From: Zanthoxylum bungeanum
Lineage: Eukaryota > Streptophyta > Magnoliopsida > Sapindales > Rutaceae
Length of the DNA stretch: 64,000 bases
Reading direction: 5' to 3'
NCBI GenBank assembly: GCA_019454045.1
Contig: SKCR01019536.1
Coordinates: forward strand, 1-64,000
Positions 1 through 9,312 of this stretch are shown here, in pieces. The position numbers and the translations under genes are program-made. Under the pieces are notes generated by a model that saw only the letters and a list, made by a program, of their open reading frames with translations, was not told the origin of the DNA and did no database searches. Numbering within the stretch: the stretch's first letter is position 1; every line of letters starts with the position of its first letter.

Positions 1-954
1 TCAGTAGTTGATTCCTTTTATTAGTCGATTGAGGGTTTCACTTCTCAAACCAACAATCGGAAGATATTTCAATTTAAACACATTAAATTCTAAGGTAATC
101 GATGAATTACTTTCTCTATGTTAACAACACACTATGTTATCATTATGACCTATCTAACGTCGACAATATACCCACATGAAATACTGCAACAGAAAGTTAA
201 CTCATAAAACAAAAATACCAGTTACAACTGGGTTCCCCAATCACACATAGAAAAAGTATGACTATTCCTATATAAATATTAGTAAAACATAATCTCCAGA
301 TTATAAATCAAAAGATAATAGAGAATAACAAAACATAAATTGTATTAAATGGTGAAGATCATTCAGGAATCAAAAACATGAATATAAGAAGTTAAATACA
401 AGAGTTCATCTATAGTTTTGCCTAGGAGATTAGTTCTCCATAGAAAAGAAAGACATAGCCTGAAGGGATTGGAGAGACATCATGTCTGGCCTGAAGCTTC
501 CTCATTCTTCTCTCCCAAATATGTGATTTGAACTATTTGTTGTGTATCATTTTCTCTCTTTTAGGGTTTTGGACGGGCTTAGGTATATATAGGGAATTCC
601 CGGAGTCCTTGTACATGTAAAACACGACTAAACTAAGTTTATAGGCATCTGCAGGGGCGCCGCGGCATCGAAAAGTGGTGATGCGGTACCTAACTCTCGG
701 GCATTTTGTATGGAGCAATGCTGAGGCGGCGTCGCAACGCCAGCTGATTTTTCTGGTGTCATCATTTCTGTGTTTCTGCTCTTCCCGCGTGCTTTCGATA
801 CGTTCGTAAGGTCTCAAAATACGTACAATCGCTCCAAGATCCATGTTCCATTCTTTCATAATAATAAAACATAAAAACAATAGAAATAAGATTAAATACT
901 CGATGATAAAAGCTGAGTTAGTGATGTTCAAAGTACATTTTCATGCACTTATCA
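1..954 (-). repeat. 3' LTR of the Athila element (partial, cut by window start)
   Basis: Bases 1-954 repeat the sequence at about 31219-31478 plus 33501-34171, for example the shared stretches starting tcagtagttgattc (1 and 31219) and tgactattcctata. The minus-sense start TGATAAGTGCATG ends at 954 and is directly preceded, in minus sense, by a G-rich purine tract, as expected for a 3' LTR. A minus-sense TATA-like box lies at about 582-592. Confidence 0.85.
582..592 (-). promoter_or_regulatory. TATA-like box in Athila LTR
   Basis: TATATATACC in minus sense, about 360 nt from the LTR start, and conserved in the other LTR at 33825-33834. Position and conservation suggest the retrotransposon promoter; this is inferred only from sequence. 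Confidence 0.4.
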
Positions 955-970
955 CAACCCCCAACCAACT
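955..970 (-). other. Polypurine tract of Athila element
   Basis: In minus sense a G/T-rich stretch with a run of five G (ttggttgggggttg) ends immediately before the LTR start. This is where the plus-strand primer for reverse transcription lies in LTR elements. Confidence 0.65.
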
Positions 971-2290
971 TATTGCTAGTCCCTAGCAATTCAAGTGCAA
1001 AAAGAAATGTAAACCAAACTAAATTAAAATGAAATAAATAAAAACTATCTAAGCCACTTTCGTAGAGATCATGATTGCATTTAGCGTTGCAATAAGCCTT
1101 TAAAACCTAGGTGGCCATAGTGGATGAGTTATAGACTCGTGAGGGCTTGCAGCGACGACACCCACAAACGTCATTTAAACATATGCAATCATGCAAAAAT
1201 AACAAAATGAAATAGTCACAATAGTTACACATATTGTTGTCCTCAAAGAATTCATAGCAATGAAATCAGAGAACATTCAAAGTACTCAAACCAACTCAAA
1301 TCCAAGTCCTTGAATAAATCATCTAAGCCAGGCTCATAGTGTGTGTGAGTAAAGTTTCATTCACAGCTTGACTCCTAGGTAAGCCAAATCAAAGATTTCG
1401 TTTACAAATTGGGATCCGATTGGTCAAACCAACCTAGATATCTCAAGTGTGCTACGTAATTGCATTTCTTTGCTCAATATGGTATGTTTTTTTTTTCTTT
1501 TTCTTCTTTCAAAATATTTTTTTTTCCAACATATATACCCTTTAAGGTAGCATTTCTCCTTATGGTGGTCCTAACACTCGCCCATAGGTAGCTTCACGCT
1601 TATCGGTTGTAGGTGGTTTAATTTTTTTTTTCCTCTTTTTTTTTTCTTCAAAACTTTCTCTTTTTTTCCTTTCTGTTTTTATTTTTAACCATACCATACA
1701 TCATAACACTAGCAAATCGAGATAGAAATCTGAGCAAACGGTCATTCGTCGACATGCAATTTCTTCAACTAGTAACTTTGCCAACTACATAGGGTTTCAC
1801 TGTTAAAAACCTATAGTTAGGTACTTACGGATCTAACCTAGATCAACTACTCAGGCATCAGATAAAAGTACATTAAAGAACTTATCGTTTCTATGATTTC
1901 ATCCTAAAGCAAATAATATTCATCATTAGACTTATGATTTACTATTAAGGACTAAAAACTAATTAATTTTTTATTTTATTTTAAATGGCAGGAACTATCA
2001 CTACATGCACAAACCCCCAAACTTAAAATTTACATTGTCCTCAATGTAAGATAAACAAAATGAAACAAGAGTGAGGAACAACACTACCATGCATGGAGTT
2101 GATCAGGTTCCCGTTGGTAAGACTTTGGTTGCGTGGGCTGTATGGGTTGCACTAACACCTGCATAAATACTCAAGCAAATAAAAAAACAAGTAATTAGCA
2201 CACAATAAAATAATACTAGAGTAGAGAAAATAATAATAAAAATAAATAAAATAAATAAACAAATGCAACGGTTGCCTCCCCGCTTGCACT
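971..2290 (-). other. 3' non-coding region of Athila element
   Basis: No credible coding frame. The stretch contains poly-T/CT tracts (about 1487-1525 and 1620-1690), and 1239-1935 is a module also found in the unrelated Tat element (see the separate entry). At about 2270-2302 the minus strand carries a GTTAAACTTAGTGCAAG motif followed by a GGGAGGCAACC box. To my knowledge a very similar motif follows the coding region of many Athila relatives, which suggests everything between the protease and this point was lost. Confidence 0.6.
1239..1935 (-). repeat. Module shared with the Tat element (copy A)
   Basis: Similar to 17930-18690 in the same orientation. Near-identical blocks include ctttaaggtagcatttctcc (1551 vs 18272), tggtggtcctaa, tagcttcacgcttatcggtt (1590s vs 18320s) and gagaaccttcaaagtactc-like sequence (1270s vs 17960s). 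T-rich tracts lie at the same relative places in both copies. Both copies sit between the end of coding and the 3' LTR of their element. Confidence 0.75.
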
Positions 2291-2490
2291 AAGTTTAACG
2301 TCTTCAGCCAGACATAATCACCCAAATGGTCATGGTGGCTTCCACTAGTGAGTAAAACATGAAAAATACTTTTTGCCTGGCTGTGGTTGTTTATCCATGG
2401 ATCCCCCAGGATCTACTGATGGTTGAAATTTTAGGCTGCACATATGGAAAAATTGGCTCGACCTCATTTTTAAATTTCCAATGATCATCT

Positions 2491-3790
2491 TCAAGTGAGC
2501 ATGACTATTCTTTTCCTCTTTTTATGGTTCTTTGGGATCAGTTCCAGTTCGGGAGGATTAGATTCATGTTGTATGAAGGTTATTTCAGGTAAAACTCTGT
2601 CTATCTGGTTTGTATGATGACACTCGTCATCATCGTGTGGTTGTTCCCCGATGTGAAAAATATTCACTTCCAATGTCATGTTCCCAAATGATAATTTCAT
2701 GAGATCATTCTTGCAATTAATGAGGGCATTAGCTATAGCAAGAAAAAGTCTACCTAATATTAGTGGGATTTTTGACTCAGTTTTAACCATAGAATACGTA
2801 TCTAGAATAAAAAAATCAACATGATAGTAGAATTTATTGATTTCAAGTAAAACATCCTCAACCACTCCATGCGGTGTTCTGATAGAGAGATCAACTAACT
2901 GTAAAACCACAGATGTAGGTTTAATCTAGGGATGACAGTGGGTAGGGTTTGGTGCGGGTTTGCCACTACCAAACCTGCACCCGCATATGTAAATAAATTA
3001 CCAAACCCGCATCATAACCGCTGTGGGTTTTAATTTTCATTATCAAACCCGCACTCGCATATAAAAATAAATTACCAACCTGTACTTTTTTTTACGGGTT
3101 TTTAAAATATTGAATTCTCTTACTCCTTAATAATAAATTTTTTTTAATTAAACATTGATGCTTTTTCATAACATACAATAAATGTAGTTGACAGTTTACA
3201 AATTATGATACATAAATAAAAGGTTAAAATATTTATAATATAATGTCAAAATTATATTATCACAATTACATCCATGAATCACTAGCTGAATATCCTTCAT
3301 TATGTTAAATTCATATCATCAAAATTATTAAACCATGATCAAAATCAATTCAAAAATATTAAAAGAGAGCAATTCAAAAATTGTAAGTTAGTGAGTCATT
3401 TTATATGAGAGATGTTTTTCCCTAAAGATATAAAACAAAAAAGAATTAAACTTGCGGGTAGCAGATACCCGCAATGGGTATCCGCTGGTTTTGCTTAATT
3501 ATCAAACCTGCACCAAGCCCGCAACATGTTTTGTTTTAAATTACCAACCCCGCACCAAGCCCGCTTAAATATTTACCAAATCCTACCCATTACGGGTGGG
3601 TTTTGAGGGTTTATGGGCGAAATTGCCATCCCTAGTTTAATCTCTCCAAGTCCTAGCTGCATATAGATAGAATATGGCATAAATTAACACTAGCATCTAA
3701 ATCTAATAAAGTCTGACCAAACTCTTATGTGCCAATGTGGCAAGCGATAGTGGGGCATCCTGGATCTTTGTATTTTGGTGGGGCCCTCTG
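2491..3790 (-). pseudogene. Athila aspartic protease region, split by a MITE
   Basis: Minus-strand frame 2910-2491 reads as the C-terminal half of an Athila/Tat-type retroviral protease: a VVEDVLLEINKF-like segment, then the PLILGRLFLA segment corresponding to the conserved ILGRPFL flap/core motif, then about 80 variable residues ending in a basic tail. Upstream, beyond the inserted MITE (2927-3634), the minus strand at 3790-3643 resembles the preceding part: a DPGCP-like start and the catalytic segment LLDLDASVN, where the family has D-L-G-A, so the active-site Gly is Asp here. At least one frameshift and one stop lie between the active site and the MITE. The enzyme would process Gag-Pol; this copy cannot be functional. 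Confidence 0.75.
2927..3634. mobile_element. hAT-type MITE (non-autonomous DNA transposon), 708 bp
   Basis: Flanked by the 8-bp direct repeat GTTTAATC at 2919-2926 and 3635-3642. The ends are inverted repeats: TAGGGATGACAGTGGG at the left and, read from the right, TAGGGATGGCAATTTCG. Subterminal regions are rich in GGGTA/GCGGG repeats on both sides, and the centre is AT-rich with no ORF. An 8-bp TSD with TAGGGATGRCA ends and no transposase fits a hAT-superfamily MITE. It lies inside the Athila protease, so it is younger than that element. Confidence 0.88.
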
Positions 3791-3829
3791 GTCAATTACT
3801 GTACTTACTTGTTCTGTCAAGAATGAAGT

Positions 3830-4756
3830 CTTCTTCACATGATGTTTTCTCTTCATGGTGCATAAATCCTTCAAAACCTTCGTATATGTGGGAACCTATT
3901 TGATCACGTGTAACAGAGGAAGGTTAATCTTTACTTGCTTTAGATGTTCTAGGATCTCACCATTAGGGTCTGTAGCTCTCGTAGTAGGCCTAAGAACTTG
4001 AGGTAAAGGTACTCTAACTGGGCTATGCACCACTTTCTCTTCTTGAAGAATATATGCATTACTACATGTGGTGTCACCTATAGTGCCGGAGTGTCCTACT
4101 TGTTTATCTCTTTACCATTCTGAGTGGTTATTGCAATAACACCTTTTACATTAGATGTTTCATGGTCCACATGTATCATGTGTTGTCCTTGTGGATTTGG
4201 TTGAGCCTGAGATGAAAATTTTCCTAGTTTTGCACACTTAAGACGTTAGTCAATTTAGAGACTTGACTCTTTATCTCCTTATTTTCTTCAACCACTTGAG
4301 CTACTAATGACTCAAACCTTTGATTAGTTTTATTATGGGCCCCTATAAATGCTTGTATAGTATCTTCTAAAGAATTTCTAGGAATAGTAGGTGTGTGATA
4401 TTGGGGAGCACTGTAACATTTAGGTTGTTGTGTTTGAGTGGGCTATTGAGACGTATGTTTCCAACTGAAATTTGGGTGGTTCCTCCAACAAGGATTATAA
4501 GTATCTGAATACGGTGTATAAGGTTTCTTGTACATCCATACGATATTGTATTGTTCCTCATATATTTCCCTCATATCATCATATAAAGGACACTCTTAGG
4601 CCAGATGGTCAATCCCCTTACACATAAAACATACCCTTTGAGGTTCTAACTGGGCTACCACATGCATAGTTTTGCTATCTTTGGATTTTAAAGCTCTTAT
4701 CTCTCTAGTTAATAGCTCAACCTATGTTTTAAGACTATCATCTTCCCAATAGTGGT
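3830..4756 (-). pseudogene. Athila gag, C-terminal part (nucleocapsid)
   Basis: Minus-strand translation contains one CCHC zinc knuckle (CX2CX4HX4C) at about 4610-4645, with a TAA stop inside it. A YNPCWRNHPNFSWK segment follows at about 4445-4500; the motif N-P-G-W-R-N-H-P-N-F-S-W is typical of Athila Gag. A coiled-coil-like stretch rich in E, K and Q comes next. It continues the gag whose N-terminal part is at 29974-30815; the 25-kb Tat element was inserted between them, with TSD GTATG at 4757-4761 and 29969-29973. Several stops make it non-functional. Confidence 0.75.
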
Positions 4757-4761
4757 GTATG

Positions 4762-6760
4762 TGTAGAACACAGAAATCGGCGATGCTGTTCTAGGCTCGC
4801 GGCCTAGTTGGGAGTACGGAATAGCCCGCAGGGGAACTAAATCGGAGAAATAACATGGAGTCGCCACCCGGTGTGAACCGGGAAAATGTGATTTAAGGCC
4901 GCACTCACCCCTCGCAAGGGAAGACCTCAAACCGTTGGGTTCGGAATGGTCCCTTACTTATGTCACTTGTAATGATATGATTTGTGCAATAAACTAACTG
5001 AATCTACTCAACATGTATCCTCAAAGGTAACTTAGATTTAGTCCGCATTCATCCAAATAAATCCTATGACTAAGTTCACATGCTTTAAAAATAAGTCATT
5101 ATAACAGCAAGCATATAATATCACACAACGAGCATGTCGAATAATCAAACACAAAGAACAAATAAATAACTACTCAAACAAAACGTAAACTAAATTCCTA
5201 ATGCAAAATCAAAGTATTAAATCATGCATAAAGAAATAATATAGTCATACTTAAAAATAAACAATATTCTAGACTAAATCATACTTAGATAAATAAATAA
5301 CCTACTAGATTAAATCATGCTAAATAAATAAATAATCTACTAACTACATCATGCTCAAATACAAGATTGGATGAAACGAAATATGTGTGTCTCTTAAGTA
5401 ATACGTGGCATTGTATCCCGAGTGCAAACCGTAATACCGTCCATTCAGAATCGGCTACGGAATTTACATCTGAGTTTCCATCCGATATACCACAAAAGAG
5501 AACATGCATTCCGTTCATCTGGAATTCACATCACGCATTAATCCATAACATTCATGTGAAATAAAATATTAAAATAAATAAAAACGAAAGATAATAAATA
5601 AAAAGGTGCCCTCAGGTCTAACTTCTTTTTTCGTCTCTCGAAAGCGCGTTACACGGCCGTCGGAAGGGTGGATGCTCCGCAACTCTTTCAGTTCACTGGT
5701 TCAATGTTTTTACTCGCTGTTTCGCTGTTTGGGCTATTGTTTTCACTCCGTTTTGCTGCTGTTTTTACTGTATTTTATGGTCACTGTTTTAAGGTAATTT
5801 AGGCCACTATTTTTGCGATTTTTGGAGGGTTAGGGGCTGTGGTTTTTGTCACTGTTTTGGGAAATTTTTGATGCAGCTTTCAGTGCAGTTTTGGGCAGTA
5901 TGTAGGGGTATTATGTGGTTATGAAGGGCTTATGATGCGGTGCAGTTTGTGCGAATATGTGATGGGCAGTGAGTGATCCGTGTGTGGATGGACTAGGGTT
6001 ATTGGTGCAGCTGTTTGTTTGTGCGAAGATATGAGAGGCAGTGAGGGATTTTAGGTGCGGCAATGGAGGGTTCTTGTTTGTCTTAGGCGTGAATGCTTTG
6101 AGGTTTCTTATGTGAGTATGCGTGAATGCTAGGGGTTTAATGTGTTGGTGAATGGTTCTTTTTATAGGCAAAGGGATGACGGCTATCATTGTTTGAGAAG
6201 GAAAAGGATTTATGCATTAACGGGAGATATTTTTAATTAGTATGCGATAAAGAAAAATCTTTTAATTAGGGAATGTGATTTGATTTAATTTGATTTCTTC
6301 TCTTTTAGTTAGGGATATGATTTGATTTGTATCTTTTAATTAGGGAATGTAATTTAAGTGGATTAGGAAAGTATTTGATGGGATTTCTTTAATTTTGGAA
6401 GGGGATTTGGCTTGATTTATATATGTGTTTAATATGTGTTTTTTGTTAATTTGGAAGGTGAGTGGGAGTGTGGCTTAAGTCCTTGGGCGTGAATTTGGTC
6501 CATTTTGGTGGGCTTGGTGTGTGTCTTAGTGGTGTGTGGGCTTGGCGTGTGTCTTGCGGGGGTTTGAGCTAAGGATGTGTTTTGAAACGAAGGTTCAACA
6601 AGTGAACCCGAAGCTAATCCAGCGAATTAAATCCAACAATGCATCAATTCTTGACTATTCCCTTCCGACGTCCGTTTCCCGTGAATTTCACAATTAAAGA
6701 GGTAGTGTCTCCATGTGAGATTCATCATCGGGACTTCTATGCAAAAAAGCAGGGCCTAGA
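4762..6760 (-). repeat. 3' LTR of Tat(-) element
   Basis: About 2.0 kb, repeated at 28050-29968 with high identity over its length, for example from atggagtcgccacccggtg and again through the ttgatttggaa-rich 3' half. A minus-sense TATA-like box (CTATAAAAAGAAC) is at about 6155-6167. The final bases are GCCTAGA rather than GCCTACA, so the terminal CA has mutated on this side. Small ORFs inside it, such as 5911-6189, are low-complexity LTR translation and are not annotated. Confidence 0.9.
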
Positions 6761-6776
6761 GTCGCCCCTACTTTGT
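6761..6776 (-). other. Polypurine tract of Tat(-) element
   Basis: Minus sense AAAGTAGGGGCGAC directly upstream of the 3' LTR. Purine-rich with a G4 run, in the expected place. Confidence 0.6.
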
Positions 6777-6894
6777 TGGGACTTGTACAGTGTGTGACAA
6801 TGACAATCCTATCAAAGTTTATGCAATGCATTTTTACTTACCTGGCTCGCCAGCTGCCACTTGACTTGCCATGTTGTGTTGATTTGATTACGCC

Positions 6895-7328
6895 ATACCC
6901 GGCGTGCTAAACCCCATACCCGAGGCATCACAGTTGCGTCTCCATACCTAGAGTGTCACAGAGTTGATTTTTTTGTTCCATACCCGGCGTGCTAAACCCC
7001 ATACCCGAGGTGTCGTGGTTGCGTCTCCATACCTAGAGTGTCGCAGTGATATCTTCTTACCCGGAGTGTCGTACCTGGTAAGCGAAACCCCATACCCGAG
7101 GTGTCGTGGTTGCATCTCCATACCTAGAGTGTCGCAGTGATATCTCCATACCTGTAGTGCCGTACCTGGCAAGCTAAACCCCATACCCAAGATGTCGCGG
7201 TTGCGTCTCCATACCTCGAGTGTCGCAGTGATATCTCCATACCCGGAGTGCCGTATCTGGCAAGCTAAACCCTATACCCGAGGTGTCGTGGTTACGTCTC
7301 CATACCTAGAGTGTCACAGTGATATCTC
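6895..7328. repeat. Tandem array, 91-bp period (left half)
   Basis: The unit starts tctccatacctagagtgtc. Starts at 7024, 7115, 7206 and 7297 are exactly 91 bp apart; the copy before, at 6939, is 85 bp away. Each unit contains two related half-units that share catacc(c/t)(g/a)gagtg. It lies in the 3' region of the Tat element and is cut at 7328 by Copia 1, whose other side resumes the array at 17450. Confidence 0.9.
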
Positions 7329-9296
7329 TGTTGGACAATTATGACCCATAGCGTCACTGTTTGTAAAAAACATTGTGTTTTTGTACAAAATTAACTATGT
7401 TGTAATGAAATTGCCTTTTACCGTTTTGTAATTTATTTACTTTGATATATAAATGTAAAAGTCCTTATGATTAATTCCGGATTGAGATGATATGAGATAG
7501 TATCAATCCATAAAGGTTTAATCATTAAATATCCCTAGTCGTAGTATTATCGAGATTGGACATCGATAATGCAGAATAGACTAGTATTGCACTTGTGCGC
7601 GTTGTGAGGGCATAACGACATAGTTCTCATATATTTAAGTATTGGATACTTATGCAAGTGCGATAGGAGGGTGTGTTTTACCGATGGTACGGAAAACAGC
7701 TTCGTTCTGGATAGACCCCGCGGAATCCCATTGGTAGTATATATATGTGTCTATGGGAGTCCGCTTCAGGGTAGGTGTATTTGGTCTTAACCTGAGACTT
7801 GCATCGCTAGTACTTGCGACAATCGGTAAACTTTGGTTTTGGTCGTCCAGGGCTTTAACAGGTTCTGTGTACGCCTCTTCTGGGTTTATTGAGAATCATA
7901 GTGTATTGGATGTGATGTCAAGACGGAAATATCACTTCAGACATATGAAGATGATGATCACGCAGGGATTCAGAACTGGTTCTCTATTGTGTTGCAACCA
8001 TCGGGATAATATGACAAGGTCATGATTATCCGATTAAAAGAGACTAGTTGCTAGATATCCGATATGTGTTTCGTACGGGGGAGACACTATTCCAGCCCTA
8101 GGCCTTGCACATGACATCTGATACTGGATCGCAATACGCAATACTACGGTATACTACTCCTGACATAGATCGTATATTCCAGTAAGAATATTTCTGGAGA
8201 ATTAGGTAGGCATGATGCTTTGCTAGAAGCCAACCTTGTCTCGTAAATCGGTAAAAACGTAGTACGAGGTACGTACGTGTTTGGATAGTCCGACGACCGT
8301 ATTTACTGCCAACATATCCAGGGATCTCTTGGGTCGCTTCCCGAAGATTCACCGATGACGTATGATTCGAGCATAATTAATCTGGGATTAATTACGGAGA
8401 AACTTTATCTTGGATAAAGTACTATTTGAAGAGAGAGAAAGATTAATTTGGAATTAATCGACAAAATAATATATTCGATATATTAAACGAAATTGGATTT
8501 CGACGCGGAATTAAAATTAGATTTTAATTTGGGCAAACGAGTTAATTTAGAATTAATTTGTTAGCGACATGAATAGTAATTTCAGTAGGCATAATTATTT
8601 AATTACGTCGCGATGGAAGTTTGTTAATTCGAAATTAGCGAAACCGAGCCCGGAAGTGTTTGCGGGCCCACTCGTATTTTGAATCGAGTGGGGCCCACAA
8701 GTCACATCGCGAGTCACATCACTTGTCATTTATTGTGATAGATGTCAAAGTCACTTTTTGGTGAGTGACATGTTGTCACTATTCATGATGGAGTTAGGTG
8801 TGGCCATTTATTACAATTTTGGAGCCAAAATACTTGTTGACTTTTTGAAAGTTAATACCAAATATTTTGTAATTGTATTTTCATTCCTTCATACGGTTTT
8901 TGAAGCAAAAAGGAAATGAAAAACAACTCTCTCTCTCTCCATTTTTCCTTGACCGAAACCAGTGAGCCTTTTCCCTCTCTGTTTTATTTCATCTTCACCG
9001 AATTTGGAAGGGAAAAACTAAAGGATTTTGTTCCAATATCTTTCATTGAGCTAGCACTCTTCTAGGGATCATACAAGGTGATTAGGGAAACCTATTCAAG
9101 AGCTTGGAAAGACAAAACAAAGCTTGGAGCATTGTGGACTGCCTTGGCCGAATCTTGGACTGCTTGGAAGGGAAAAATTTTGTTGTTTGACGCATCCAAA
9201 ACTGATCGATGTATGTGTGTTTCTGCCACTCTTCTTCGTTATTCATTCACATTTCTTTGTTCATTATGATCTTGGGACTAATCATAGAAACCAACA
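7329..9296 (+). repeat. 5' LTR of Copia 1
   Basis: 1968 bp, starting TGTTGGACAATTATG and ending GAAACCAACA, repeated at 15472-17449. It contains the mini-palindrome array at 8374-8640 and a CT microsatellite at about 8920-8940. Recurring ORFs such as 7747-8025 exist only because the LTR is repeated. Confidence 0.95.
8374..8640. repeat. Mini-palindrome array in Copia 1 5' LTR
   Basis: Consecutive short inverted repeats, most with a 3-nt spacer. TAATTAATC/GATTAATTA lies at 8374-8394 (spacer TGG), ACTTTATC/GATAAAGT at 8402-8420 (TTG), GATTAATT/AATTAATC at 8441-8459 (TGG), AATATAT/ATATATT at 8468-8484 (TCG), CGAAAT/ATTTCG at 8488-8502 (TGG), AATTAAAAT/ATTTTAATT at 8509-8529 (TAG), TTAATT/AATTAA at 8542-8556 (TAG) and TAATTA/TAATTA at 8592-8605. 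A weaker one lies near 8623-8640. Equivalent arrays are in every related LTR in the window. Confidence 0.85.
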
Positions 9297-9297
9297 A

Positions 9298-9312
9298 TGG
9301 TATCATTGAGCC
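9298..9312 (+). other. Primer binding site of Copia 1
   Basis: TGGTATCATTGAGCC, one base after the LTR end. It matches the 3' end of plant initiator tRNA-Met (PBS TGGTATCAGAGCC) except for two extra bases in the middle. The same place is altered in Copia 2 and Copia 3. Confidence 0.75.

Noticed and set aside
1487..1690. Long poly-T and CT tracts
   Set aside because: Low-complexity sequence within a retrotransposon 3' region; no poly-A tail structure of a LINE or SINE nearby.
5911..6189. Minus-strand ORF with repeated HIFAQT segments, also at 29119-29379
   Set aside because: Translation of a short internal duplication of the Tat LTR; no start context or domain supports a protein.
6895..7328. 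Regularly spaced repeats that could suggest a CRISPR-like array
   Set aside because: Units are contiguous tandem repeats without unique spacers, in plant retrotransposon DNA.
7024..7328. The 91-bp period of the Tat array equals the spacing of the copia leader boxes
   Set aside because: The sequences are unrelated and sit in different elements; most likely coincidence.
7747..8025. A 92-residue ORF recurring at 15893-16171 and, longer, at 38223-38594
   Set aside because: It lies inside the copia LTR and recurs because the LTR is repeated. It is broken in the Copia 2 3' LTR, the solo LTR and Copia 3, and shows no recognisable domain.
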